64,000 nt of DNA from JAHDBG01 sp963922315 (GTDB lineage Bacteria; Pseudomonadota; Gammaproteobacteria; Chromatiales; Chromatiaceae), in NCBI GenBank assembly GCA_963922315.1, contig CAWUID010000003.1:1-64000 (forward strand), written 5' to 3'. Positions within the stretch are counted from its first letter, which is position 1; the number at the start of each line of letters is the position of its first letter. A program made the translations under genes and the position numbers. The notes under the pieces are model-generated. The model ran no database searches. It was not told the DNA's origin and saw nothing but the letters and a program-made list of their open reading frames with translations. Positions 24,456 through 32,457 of the stretch are shown here, in pieces.

Positions 24456-25318
24456 AGGCGCTGCAACTGATCGAACAGTTGTTGTAATTGGTCCGGACTG
24501 TTGTATGGAATAACCAGTTTGCCTTTGTCAGGGTTGTGGCGGGTTGGTTTCAGGCTGATCCGGGTGCCCAGTTGACGGGTTAATGCAGCCAACTGAGTCT
24601 GATACTGTTGATCCGGATCAGGCTGATGTGTTGTATCTGCCGATACGCTGTTTGCCAGGTGCTGGCGCACCAGTGCCTCGGTGGCCCGAACCGTCAGGTG
24701 TTTACGTACGACTTGCTGTGCTGCGCGATGTTGTGTTTCACCAGTCAGGCCCAACAAGGCGCGTGCATGTCCCATATCCAGCTCACCCCGTTCCAGCAGG
24801 GTGCTGACTGCCGGGTGTAACTCCAGCAGACGCAACAGATTGCTCACGCTGGCACGTGATTTACCGATTCCTTCTGCCACCTGCTGATGAGTGAGTTGAC
24901 ACTCTTCCAGCAAGCGGCGGATCGCAGCAGCTTCTTCCAGCGGTTTCAGGTCGTCCCGCTGCATATTTTCGATCAGTGCCCAAGCCATCGCAGTCTGATC
25001 ATCAATTTGTCGGATGATCACCGGGACTTCGCTTAAACCGGCCAGTTGTGCTGCACGCCAGCGACGTTCTCCGGCAATGATTTCGTAGCGATCATCTGCA
25101 CCGGGACGTACGACAATTGGCTGAATCAGACCTTGGGCATGTACTGAGTTAGCCAATTCACGCAACTTATCTTCATCAAACTGTTGTCGGGGCTGATAGC
25201 GTCCGGGCTGAATCTGTTTGACGGATAATTTGTCCAGCGTGTCGGTAGGTTGTGGCTCTGTTTTTGCAGCACCGAGCAAGGCATCTAAGCCGCGCCCGAG
25301 CCCTCGTTTTTGCGGCAT
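24452..25318 (-). CDS. parB: Chromosome partitioning protein ParB
   Basis: ParB binds parS sites near the origin, spreads as a CTP-dependent clamp and works with ParA to segregate the chromosome. The 288-residue product opens with KRGLGRGLDALLG. It has the CTP-binding GERRWRAAQLAGL (near 78-90) and ENMQRDDLKPLEEA boxes, a helix-turn-helix around THQQVAEGIGKSRASVSN and a C-terminal dimer domain. parA lies 11 bases upstream. The usual gidA/gidB neighbours are absent. I did not find a clear parS site in the window. Confidence 0.95.
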   Translation of the reverse strand: MPQKRGLGRGLDALLGAAKTEPQPTDTLDKLSVKQIQPGRYQPRQQFDEDKLRELANSVHAQGLIQPIVVRPGADDRYEIIAGERRWRAAQLAGLSEVPVIIRQIDDQTAMAWALIENMQRDDLKPLEEAAAIRRLLEECQLTHQQVAEGIGKSRASVSNLLRLLELHPAVSTLLERGELDMGHARALLGLTGETQHRAAQQVVRKHLTVRATEALVRQHLANSVSADTTHQPDPDQQYQTQLAALTRQLGTRISLKPTRHNPDKGKLVIPYNSPDQLQQLFDQLQRL

Positions 25319-25329
25319 AACGAAATGTA

Positions 25330-26103
25330 TCAGGTGGGTGGGTGTTGGTGACGGCGCAATAATTCGCTGGCCAGGGCCAGATAACTGATGGCGCCACGTG
25401 AGCCTTTGTCATACAGAATCACTGGCAGGCCGTGGCTGGGTGCCTCAGCGAGGCGCACGTTACGGGGAATGATCGTGTTGAAGACCTGGTTGCCGAAATG
25501 TTGTACCAACTGCGCGGAAACCTCGCTGGAGAGATTATTGCGCGGATCATGCAAGGTGCGCACAATACCTTCGATCATCAGGTCTGGGTTGCGAGACCTG
25601 ATCTGTTCAATCGTATCCAGCAGTGCGGACAGGCCTTCCAGGGCATAATATTCAGTTTGAATAGGAATTAACACTGAGCCGGCTGCTACCAGTGCATTCA
25701 CTGTAAGCATGTTCAGGGAGGGCGGGCAGTCAATGATGATCACATCATAATCATTTTTCAGCGGTGCCAGCGCGAGCGCCAGGCGTTTTTCACGCATGGG
25801 CGCTTCTAATAGTTTAATCTCCGCAACGGTCAGGTCGCCATTTGCCGGGAGCACACTGAATGCCTGACTGGCGCTGGGCTGCAATGCTGAGCGCACAGGT
25901 TGTGTGCCAAGTAAGGGTTCCAGCACCGAGCAGGTCAGGCTGTATTTGTCGATACCGGCGCCCATGGTAGCGTTGCCCTGTGGGTCCAGATCGATCAGTA
26001 AAACCTTCTTTTTCTGTTCAGCCAGTGCTGCAGACAGGTTCACGGCTGTCGTGGTTTTACCGACGCCGCCTTTCTGGTTAGCGACTGCGATGATACGTTG
26101 CAT
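25330..26103 (-). CDS. parA: Chromosome partitioning ATPase ParA (Soj)
   Basis: ParA is the DNA-binding ATPase that moves ParB-parS complexes. The ATG at 26103 gives 257 residues beginning RIIAVANQKGGVGKTTTAVN, with the deviant Walker A KGGVGKTT. LLIDLDPQGNATMG and IIIDCPPSLNMLT follow. An in-frame start six codons earlier is possible but not supported. It is followed by parB after 11 bases and is divergent from amgK across 103 bases. Confidence 0.95.
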   Translation of the reverse strand: MQRIIAVANQKGGVGKTTTAVNLSAALAEQKKKVLLIDLDPQGNATMGAGIDKYSLTCSVLEPLLGTQPVRSALQPSASQAFSVLPANGDLTVAEIKLLEAPMREKRLALALAPLKNDYDVIIIDCPPSLNMLTVNALVAAGSVLIPIQTEYYALEGLSALLDTIEQIRSRNPDLMIEGIVRTLHDPRNNLSSEVSAQLVQHFGNQVFNTIIPRNVRLAEAPSHGLPVILYDKGSRGAISYLALASELLRRHQHPPT

Positions 26104-26206
26104 GAATATCCTTGTGGGCATTTCTGAAAACTACTGCGCTCGCGACGTTTTCAGCGGTACCCTTGTTAACCAGGTGTTTTGGCAGTAGCCCCGAAGGAGT
26201 AAACGG

Positions 26207-27208
26207 TTGAATCCATTATCTCGCGAATTGCAATTACTGGCCTGGTTGCGCCATGCGTGTGGTTTACATCAGTTTACTCTGACGACGGCTTCTGCAGATG
26301 CCAGCTTCCGGCGTTATTTTCGCGTACATCAACCGGGTCAGGCAAGCCGGATTGTGATGGATGCGCCACCGGATAAAGAAGATTGTCGACCCTTCGTTGA
26401 TTGTGCGGCGCGATTACACGCTGCCGGGGTACATGTGCCACGTATTATGGCTCAGGATCTGGCGCAAGGCTTTCTGTTGCTGGAAGATCTGGGTGACCGG
26501 CTGTATCTGCACGAGTTGACCACTGAAAATGCGGACACATTATACGGAGCTGCCTGCCGGGCATTGATCCGGATGCAGTCAGCAGATGTCACAGCCGGGT
26601 TGGCGCAATATGATGCAGCCTTGTTACGTCAGGAATTGCAGTTGTTTGAAGATTGGTTTTTACACGCTTATTTGAGGTTGACTCTGACGCCGGCTGAGCA
26701 GACGATGCTGCACACCTGTTTTACGGCGTTGGTTGAACAAGCGGTGCAGCAGCCGCAGGTGTTGGTGCATCGCGATTTTCATGCACGTAATCTGCTGGTT
26801 TGTGCGACAGATTCGCCTGGTATTATCGATTTTCAAGACGCGGTGCTTGGGCCTGTGACGTATGATTTGGTTTCATTGTGGCGGGATAGCTACATCGCCT
26901 GGTCGCCGGAACGAGTGGATACCTGGCTGGTTGATTATACAGAACAGGCAATAGCGCAAGGTATTCTGACTGCAGAACAGGGTGTGCAGATGCCGCGCTG
27001 GTTTGATTGGATGGGTGTCCAGCGTCAGTTGAAAATTGCGGGTATCTTTGCCAGATTGCATCTGCGCGATGGTAAATCGGGTTATCTGGCTGATATTCCG
27101 CAAACACTTGCGTATATTGCTCTGGCGGCAGAGCGGCAACCTGAGCTACAGCCCTTATCTGATTTTATTCAGCGGCGTTGTCAGTCATCTCCGGAGCGGA
27201 TGCAATAA
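26207..27208 (+). CDS. amgK: N-acetylmuramate/N-acetylglucosamine 1-kinase AmgK
   Basis: AmgK phosphorylates the anomeric position of MurNAc so that MurU can make UDP-MurNAc. This salvage route bypasses the fosfomycin target MurA. The 333-residue protein has an aminoglycoside-phosphotransferase fold: ASFRRYFRV near the N-terminus, LLLEDLGDRLY, the catalytic VHRDFHARNLL (near 186-196) and the metal motif IIDFQDAVLGP. The start is TTG at 26207, backed by AAGGAG seven bases upstream. In Pseudomonas amgK sits beside murU, but here murU is 26 kb away. The last 28 bases overlap the convergent glycosylase gene. Confidence 0.9.
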   Translation: MNPLSRELQLLAWLRHACGLHQFTLTTASADASFRRYFRVHQPGQASRIVMDAPPDKEDCRPFVDCAARLHAAGVHVPRIMAQDLAQGFLLLEDLGDRLYLHELTTENADTLYGAACRALIRMQSADVTAGLAQYDAALLRQELQLFEDWFLHAYLRLTLTPAEQTMLHTCFTALVEQAVQQPQVLVHRDFHARNLLVCATDSPGIIDFQDAVLGPVTYDLVSLWRDSYIAWSPERVDTWLVDYTEQAIAQGILTAEQGVQMPRWFDWMGVQRQLKIAGIFARLHLRDGKSGYLADIPQTLAYIALAAERQPELQPLSDFIQRRCQSSPERMQ

Positions 27209-27858
27209 GCTGAGCAGTGCATTTGTAGCGCACACTGATCGCAGTGTGGTTGTTTTTTGCAGCTGCGTTGGGCGTGAAGTACGATCAGAGCGTGATACTC
27301 CTGATACAGAGTAGTGTCTGCTGGCAGATCCTGCTCCATATAAACGCGTAGCTGATCATAGGGTTCATTTCCGGTGGCCAGACCATAACGTGCCAGTAAG
27401 CGGCGGGTGTACAGATCGATCACAAATACAGGCCTGTTAAGCGCATATAGCAGGATATCATCAGCGGTTTCTGGTCCGATACCGTTCACTGCTAACAATC
27501 CGGCGCGTGCGGTAGCCAGTGGCAGTGTTTGCAGTGCCGCTACGCCGCCATGAGTTTCCAGGTAGTAGCAAAGATTTTGCAGACGTCTGGTCTTCAGGTT
27601 GTGGTATCCGGCTGGTTTCAGATGCATTGCAATCACATTCGGGGATGCGTCCAGCAGGGTTTTGCTGTCCAGCAGATCAGCTTGTTTCAGGTTTGCAACC
27701 GCGCTGGCTGCATGTTGCCAGCGGGTATTCTGGGTCAGAATGGCGCCGACTGCGATTTCAAATGGGTTATCGCCAGGCCACCAGTCGGGTTGCGGCCCAT
27801 AAGCTTCGCGTAGTTGGTGGTACAGTGTGATTGGGGTGATATTTTCACCCGACGTCAT
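27181..27858 (-). CDS. Endonuclease III-like DNA glycosylase (HhH-GPD, Fe-S)
   Basis: This 225-residue base-excision enzyme has the HhH-GPD fold: AILTQNTRW near 39-47, the hairpin VNGIGPETADDI (124-135) and the catalytic aspartate D148 in FVIDLYTRR. Four C-terminal cysteines (200, 206, 209, 215) match an iron-sulfur cluster, but the first spacing is five residues where endonuclease III has six. The lysine that gives endonuclease III its lyase activity is replaced by E130, so a monofunctional glycosylase such as a MagIII-type 3-methyladenine glycosylase is plausible. It overlaps nfeD by 14 bases and amgK convergently by 28. Confidence 0.82.
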   Translation of the reverse strand: MTSGENITPITLYHQLREAYGPQPDWWPGDNPFEIAVGAILTQNTRWQHAASAVANLKQADLLDSKTLLDASPNVIAMHLKPAGYHNLKTRRLQNLCYYLETHGGVAALQTLPLATARAGLLAVNGIGPETADDILLYALNRPVFVIDLYTRRLLARYGLATGNEPYDQLRVYMEQDLPADTTLYQEYHALIVLHAQRSCKKQPHCDQCALQMHCSAYCIRSGDD

Positions 27859-28312
27859 GTTGTTTTTGTTGATAGGGTACGACGGTCAATACGACACCAT
27901 CGACACCAGTGACTTGTACCAGGCTGCCGACCGGGCAGTCTACGCCCTGAATTTTCCAGCGGGTATCGTCGACCTGGATTTTGCCCTGTCCGTGCTGGAT
28001 GGGTGTGTGTAAGGTGAAGATACGTCCAATGTACTGTTCGCCGCGCCGGTTCAGGCATGGTTGATCAGTCTGAATCGGGTGTCTTTTTAACCAGTAACGT
28101 GCGAGCAGGATGCTGCTCAGACTGAGAGCGGCATAGCTCAGGAGTTGTATCTGCCAGGGCAGGTCGGGTAGTGCACCATACAGGATGCCAACCGCAATAG
28201 CAGCGAGGCCCAGCCACAGGAAGTAGACACCAGGTGAGAAGACTTCCAGTAAAATCAGTATTAGCCCGAGTAGCAGCCAGTGCCAGTAGTTCAGTTGGCT
28301 CAGCCAGTCCAT
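27845..28312 (-). CDS. NfeD-family membrane protein
   Basis: This 155-residue protein has two to three hydrophobic segments (about 8-65) and a C-terminal OB-fold of the NfeD type (IGRIFTLHTPIQHGQGKIQVDD, split here by reading). NfeD proteins pair with SPFH/stomatin partners at membrane microdomains. Its ATG overlaps the stop of the upstream SPFH gene (TGATG), the classic arrangement for this pair. The molecular role is not well defined in bacteria. Confidence 0.88.
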   Translation of the reverse strand: MDWLSQLNYWHWLLLGLILILLEVFSPGVYFLWLGLAAIAVGILYGALPDLPWQIQLLSYAALSLSSILLARYWLKRHPIQTDQPCLNRRGEQYIGRIFTLHTPIQHGQGKIQVDDTRWKIQGVDCPVGSLVQVTGVDGVVLTVVPYQQKQHDVG

Positions 28313-29223
28313 CAGGCTTTTTTGCTGAAGGTTTCCCGGGCAATTTCGCCGATCCCTGCCAGCGAGCTGATCAGGCTGGAGGCTTCGAGTGGCATCATAA
28401 TCACTTTCTGGTTGTCAGCGGATGCCACGTTTTGTAGTGCTTCGGTATATTTCTGAGCAACAAAGTAATTGATGGCGTTTACGTTGCCTTCGGCGATGGA
28501 TTGTGAGACGACATGCACGGCCCGTGCTTCAGCCTGTGCCTGCCGTTCACGGGCTTCTGCTTCGCGGAATGCAGCTTCTTTCTGGCCTTCGGCTTGTAAG
28601 ATAGCGGCTTGCTTTTCGCCCTCGGCCTTCAGAATTTCGGACTGGCGCTGCCCTTCTGCTTCCAGAACAGCGGCACGTTTGTCCCGCTCTGCCTTCATTT
28701 GTCGGCCCATGGCTTCAATCAGGTCTCGTGGCGGCGCGATGTCTTTGATTTCGATCCGGGTGACTTTCACTCCCCAGGGCGCGGTCGCATCGTCCACGAC
28801 ATCCAGCAGTCGGGCATTGATGTGGTCTCGTTGGGATAGTAGTGCGTCCAGGTCCATGGAGCCCATCACGGTACGGGTGTTGGTCATCACCAGGTTCAGG
28901 ATTGCCTGGTAGATGTCGTTCACCTCGTATGAGGCCTTCGCTGCATCCAGTATCTGGAAGAATACGACACCATCAACTGTGACCATCGCATTATCGCGGG
29001 TAATCACTTCTTGTGAATTCACGTCCAGAACCTGTTCCATCATGTTCTGTTTTTGTCCGATCTGATCGATGACCGGAATGATCAGGTTTAAACCTGGCTT
29101 CAGTGTTCTGGTATAGCGACCAAATCTTTCTATTGTATATTCTGCACCTTGTGGCACCCGTTTGGCGCCCAGCACGACGAGGGCAATAGTCAGACCCAGC
29201 AGAGCGATAATGACCATATCCAT
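28312..29223 (-). CDS. SPFH/stomatin-like membrane protein (QmcA-like)
   Basis: This 303-residue protein has one N-terminal membrane segment (2-20) and an SPFH domain. YTIERFGRYTRTLKPGLN (about 30-47) opens the domain, and the conserved ITRDNAMVTVDGVVFFQI and DHINARLLDVVDDATAPWGV follow. An Ala/Glu-rich coiled coil spans roughly 180-245. It resembles E. coli QmcA and probably forms large membrane-associated cages that organise proteases or lipids. It precedes nfeD with overlapping codons and starts 24 bases after rpoD. Confidence 0.92.
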   Translation of the reverse strand: MDMVIIALLGLTIALVVLGAKRVPQGAEYTIERFGRYTRTLKPGLNLIIPVIDQIGQKQNMMEQVLDVNSQEVITRDNAMVTVDGVVFFQILDAAKASYEVNDIYQAILNLVMTNTRTVMGSMDLDALLSQRDHINARLLDVVDDATAPWGVKVTRIEIKDIAPPRDLIEAMGRQMKAERDKRAAVLEAEGQRQSEILKAEGEKQAAILQAEGQKEAAFREAEARERQAQAEARAVHVVSQSIAEGNVNAINYFVAQKYTEALQNVASADNQKVIMMPLEASSLISSLAGIGEIARETFSKKA

Positions 29224-29247
29224 AACATAATCTCCTTTTATCGTTTT

Positions 29248-31047
29248 TCAGGTTTCGCTATCCAGAAATGAACGCAGTTTTTCGGAACGGGTTGGGTGGC
29301 GCAGTTTACGTAAGGCTTTTGCTTCTATCTGACGGATGCGCTCCCGGGTGACTTCAAATTGTTTGCCGACTTCTTCCAGGGTGTGGTCGGTTTGCATGTC
29401 GATACCAAAACGCATCCGCAGCACTTTTGATTCTCGTTCCGTCAGCCCGGCCAGTACGTTGCGAGTTGCCTCGCGTAGTCCCTGGTTGGTCGCTGATTCG
29501 ACGGGTGAAGACAAGCTATGGTCTTCAATGAAGTCACCCAGATGGGAGTCTTCATCGTCGCCAACGGGTGTCTCCATGGAAATTGGTTCTTTGGCGATTT
29601 TAAGAACTTTGCGTACTTTGTCTTCCGGTAGTTCCATTTTTTTGGATAGTTCTTCCGGAGTTGGATCTCGGCCTTTTTCCTGAATCATCTGCCGTGCAAT
29701 CCGATTCATTTTGTTGATCGTTTCGATCATATGAACCGGGATACGGATGGTACGAGCCTGATCTGCAATGGAGCGCGTAATCGCCTGACGTATCCACCAG
29801 GTTGCATAGGTGGAAAATTTGTATCCGCGCCGGTATTCAAACTTGTCCACGGCCTTCATCAAGCCGATATTGCCTTCCTGAATCAGGTCCAGAAATTGCA
29901 GGCCGCGATTCGTATATTTTTTCGCGATGGAAATGACCAGGCGTAAGTTTGCCTCGACCATTTCTTTTTTTGCACGTCGTGCCTTTGCTTCTCCCAGTAC
30001 CATACGGCGGTTTGCGTCTTTGATTGCGGTGATGCTCAGACCGCAGTTTTTTTCAATCGCAATCAAAGCCTTCTGGCGTACCCGGATAGCATCACCCTGC
30101 GCGGCCAGTTCGGCAGCCCAGTCTTGTTCACTCTGGCTTTGTTCACTAACCCAGTCCAGGTTTGTGGTATGACGCGGAAATGAGGTGATGAATGTTTTAC
30201 GCGGCATCCCAATGTTATCGACACATAACGATAATATGGCGCGTTCCTGCTCGCGGATCTGTTGTATCACTTCCTGCAGGTGCTGGTGCAGTCTGTGCAG
30301 CAGATCAGGCGACCAGCGTAGTTCCATAAAAGCCTCAGTACAAGCACTCGCGGCTTGTTTGACGGCTGTGGCATCCGTTGGTTGTGCCTGGTGGGTTTGT
30401 TGCCACGCATGGTATGTGGTTTCAAGGGCTGCTATTTTGCGGGCAACTTCTTCGGTATCCAGGCTATTGTCTTTTGGTTCGTCTTCATCATCCGGTTGGG
30501 AAACTTCCGGCATGGGTATTGTGTCGCCGATATCCGGGAGTTTGAAGCCGATCACAACATCAGCAAGCTTTTTTTCTTCTGTTGCAATGGCGGCATAGTC
30601 AGACAATATTCTGGCTACGGCTGGTGGGAAAGTGGCCAGCACTTCGCCCATTTGTGACAAACCGTGTTCAATCCGCTTGGCAATGCGTAACTCATCTCTG
30701 CGGGTGAGCAGTTCTACTGTACCCATCTCACGCATGTACATCCGTACCGGGTCTGTGGTGCGCCCGAACTCGCTGTTGACACTGGCCAGAGCTGCGACCG
30801 CAGCTTCGGTGGCTTCGTCATCAGCGACTGCATTGTCAGACAATGTCTGGTCGTTGGGATCCGGGGCATGTTCGTGTACGGTGATGCCCATGTCATTGAT
30901 GACCCGGACAATGTCTTCTATCTGCTCCGGGTCAACGACACTATCCGGCAGGTGATCATTGACTTCAGCATAAGTCAGAAAGCCTTGTTCTTTGCCTCTG
31001 GCAATCAGTTTGCGGAGCGAGTTTTCGTGCTGTTGGGCTGAGTTCAT
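29248..31047 (-). CDS. rpoD: RNA polymerase sigma factor RpoD (sigma-70)
   Basis: This is the primary sigma factor. With the ATG at 31047 it has 599 residues; AAGG lies six bases upstream, and two earlier in-frame ATGs are less well placed. Region 1.1 (QQHENSLRKLIARGKEQGFL) starts the protein, and region 1.2 has DPVRMYMREMGTVELLTR. Region 2 carries DLIQEGNIGLMKAVDKFEYR and YATWWIRQAITR, and region 4 ends with the helix-turn-helix VTRERIRQIEAKALRKLRHP. The usual dnaG and rpsU neighbours are missing; an AAA ATPase lies upstream and SPFH/nfeD genes downstream. Confidence 0.97.
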   Translation of the reverse strand: MNSAQQHENSLRKLIARGKEQGFLTYAEVNDHLPDSVVDPEQIEDIVRVINDMGITVHEHAPDPNDQTLSDNAVADDEATEAAVAALASVNSEFGRTTDPVRMYMREMGTVELLTRRDELRIAKRIEHGLSQMGEVLATFPPAVARILSDYAAIATEEKKLADVVIGFKLPDIGDTIPMPEVSQPDDEDEPKDNSLDTEEVARKIAALETTYHAWQQTHQAQPTDATAVKQAASACTEAFMELRWSPDLLHRLHQHLQEVIQQIREQERAILSLCVDNIGMPRKTFITSFPRHTTNLDWVSEQSQSEQDWAAELAAQGDAIRVRQKALIAIEKNCGLSITAIKDANRRMVLGEAKARRAKKEMVEANLRLVISIAKKYTNRGLQFLDLIQEGNIGLMKAVDKFEYRRGYKFSTYATWWIRQAITRSIADQARTIRIPVHMIETINKMNRIARQMIQEKGRDPTPEELSKKMELPEDKVRKVLKIAKEPISMETPVGDDEDSHLGDFIEDHSLSSPVESATNQGLREATRNVLAGLTERESKVLRMRFGIDMQTDHTLEEVGKQFEVTRERIRQIEAKALRKLRHPTRSEKLRSFLDSET

Positions 31048-31192
31048 GGACATCCTTACAGTGCATGAGAGCAGAGGCGACAAGTTGGGCGGCACCCTTG
31101 AAAACTGCTATGGAAGCAGCAGCGTGTTTTCTGAGTGCGTGACCTAACTCTTTAAGATAACATGTTGTGCTTTTGATGAACAGGTAGGCGGT

Positions 31193-32356
31193 TTATTTTT
31201 TCAGGATCAGACGCTCCAGCAAATCCGGTAGCGGTAATACCGTGACCTGGTCTGCTGACTGGTAGCATTCTTCACCGGTATAAACGACAAATTTTGCAGT
31301 AGGCTGAATGTCTGCACAAGCCAGATAAAAACCTTTACTGAGTTTCGGTGCTGAGGTGCGTTTGATTTCAATGGCCCAGGTCTGGTCGGCAAATTGTAAG
31401 ACGAGGTCGATCTCGGCGCCGGCTGCTGTCCGGTAAAATGTGGCTTCTGTATCGCCTGGTGCGACCGACAGGATGTTTTCCAGCACGAAGCCTTCCCAGC
31501 TATCGCCGGATTTCGGATGTCCGAGCAGGCTGTCATAGTCGCTGATTTGCAGCAGGCTGTGCATCAGACCACTATCGCGCAGATAAATCTTCGGTGATTT
31601 CACCAGACGCTTGCCGGTATTCTGGCGCCAGGGTGGTAAACGTCGTACCAGCAGCAGGTCAACCAGCAGATCAAGGTAGTTGCTGATGGTTTTATTGCTG
31701 ACCCCGAGGCTGCGTCCTAAGCTGGTATGATTCAGCAGCTCGCCATGCAAGTGTGCCAGCATGGTCCAGAACCGACGCAGGGTCTCTGCCGGAATACGTG
31801 GGCCGAACTGAGGTATGTCACGTTCTAAATAAGTACGGATGAAGTTACGACGCCAGGTCTGGCTGTAACGCTCGCTTCTGCCGAGGAAGCTGTCCGGAAA
31901 CCCACCGCGTAGCCATAAAGTCTGCCACTGATTCGTACCCACTTCGCGCAGGTTAAACGGATACAGCTCAACATACGCAATCCGTCCGGCCAGGGTTTCT
32001 CCGGTTTGTTGCAGCAGCTCCATTGAAGCAGAACCTAGTACCAGAAACCGGCAGCGTGTCTGTCCCTGTCGACGATATTGGTCAATCAGTCCGCGTAATA
32101 TTTGAAACAGTTCCGGCATCTGGTGGATTTCATCCAGAATAATCAGTTTATTCTGATGTTGTTGCAGGTAATGTTCCGGATCGGTCAGTTTGCTGCGATC
32201 CCGGGGGGATTCCAGATCAAGATACAGAGAGGTCTGATGTTCACCAACGGCATGCGCCAGAGTGGTCTTGCCGACCTGGCGTGGTCCGAGTATCGCAAGT
32301 GCCGGAAAATCTTCTGCCAGCAGCACAATTTCATGGCGTTTGTCGCGTTTAATCAT
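31193..32356 (-). CDS. AAA_14/DUF4143 ATP-binding protein (COG1373-like)
   Basis: This 387-residue protein has an N-terminal AAA domain with P-loop GPRQVGKTT (24-32) and Walker B KLIILDEIHQMP (D75, E76). A winged-helix region around NHTSLGRSLGVSNKTISNYL follows. The C-terminal DUF4143 part has a nuclease-like GAEIDLVLQF and WAIEIKRT pair, typical of PD-(D/E)XK folds. This family is common and often mobile, but its function is not established. The start codon directly abuts a 37-base inverted repeat, with no normally spaced ribosome site, so expression may be self-regulated. It is divergent from purL. Confidence 0.88.
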   Translation of the reverse strand: MIKRDKRHEIVLLAEDFPALAILGPRQVGKTTLAHAVGEHQTSLYLDLESPRDRSKLTDPEHYLQQHQNKLIILDEIHQMPELFQILRGLIDQYRRQGQTRCRFLVLGSASMELLQQTGETLAGRIAYVELYPFNLREVGTNQWQTLWLRGGFPDSFLGRSERYSQTWRRNFIRTYLERDIPQFGPRIPAETLRRFWTMLAHLHGELLNHTSLGRSLGVSNKTISNYLDLLVDLLLVRRLPPWRQNTGKRLVKSPKIYLRDSGLMHSLLQISDYDSLLGHPKSGDSWEGFVLENILSVAPGDTEATFYRTAAGAEIDLVLQFADQTWAIEIKRTSAPKLSKGFYLACADIQPTAKFVVYTGEECYQSADQVTVLPLPDLLERLILKK

Positions 32357-32393
32357 CCTTGTAATTATGAATCTTAATTTCAGAATTACAAGG
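32357..32393. promoter_or_regulatory. Perfect inverted repeat at the AAA ATPase start
   Basis: Ten-base arms CCTTGTAATT (32357-32366) and AATTACAAGG (32384-32393) flank a 17-base AT-rich spacer. The left arm touches the start codon of the AAA/DUF4143 gene, and the repeat lies within the 101-base divergent region shared with purL. It is a good candidate for an operator, or for an mRNA hairpin that limits translation of the ATPase gene. Confidence 0.6.
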
Positions 32394-32457
32394 AAAAAGG
32401 TTGACGAAATTCTAACTAAACTTTTGGTTTTCCGATCATTTTTTATGGTTTCTGTCT

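Noticed and set aside
22620..25318. ParA-like gene plus parB/parA as a single plasmid-type partition locus
   Set aside because: The orphan gene is on the opposite strand and separated by a glycosylase gene. The parA/parB pair is of the chromosomal Soj/Spo0J type.
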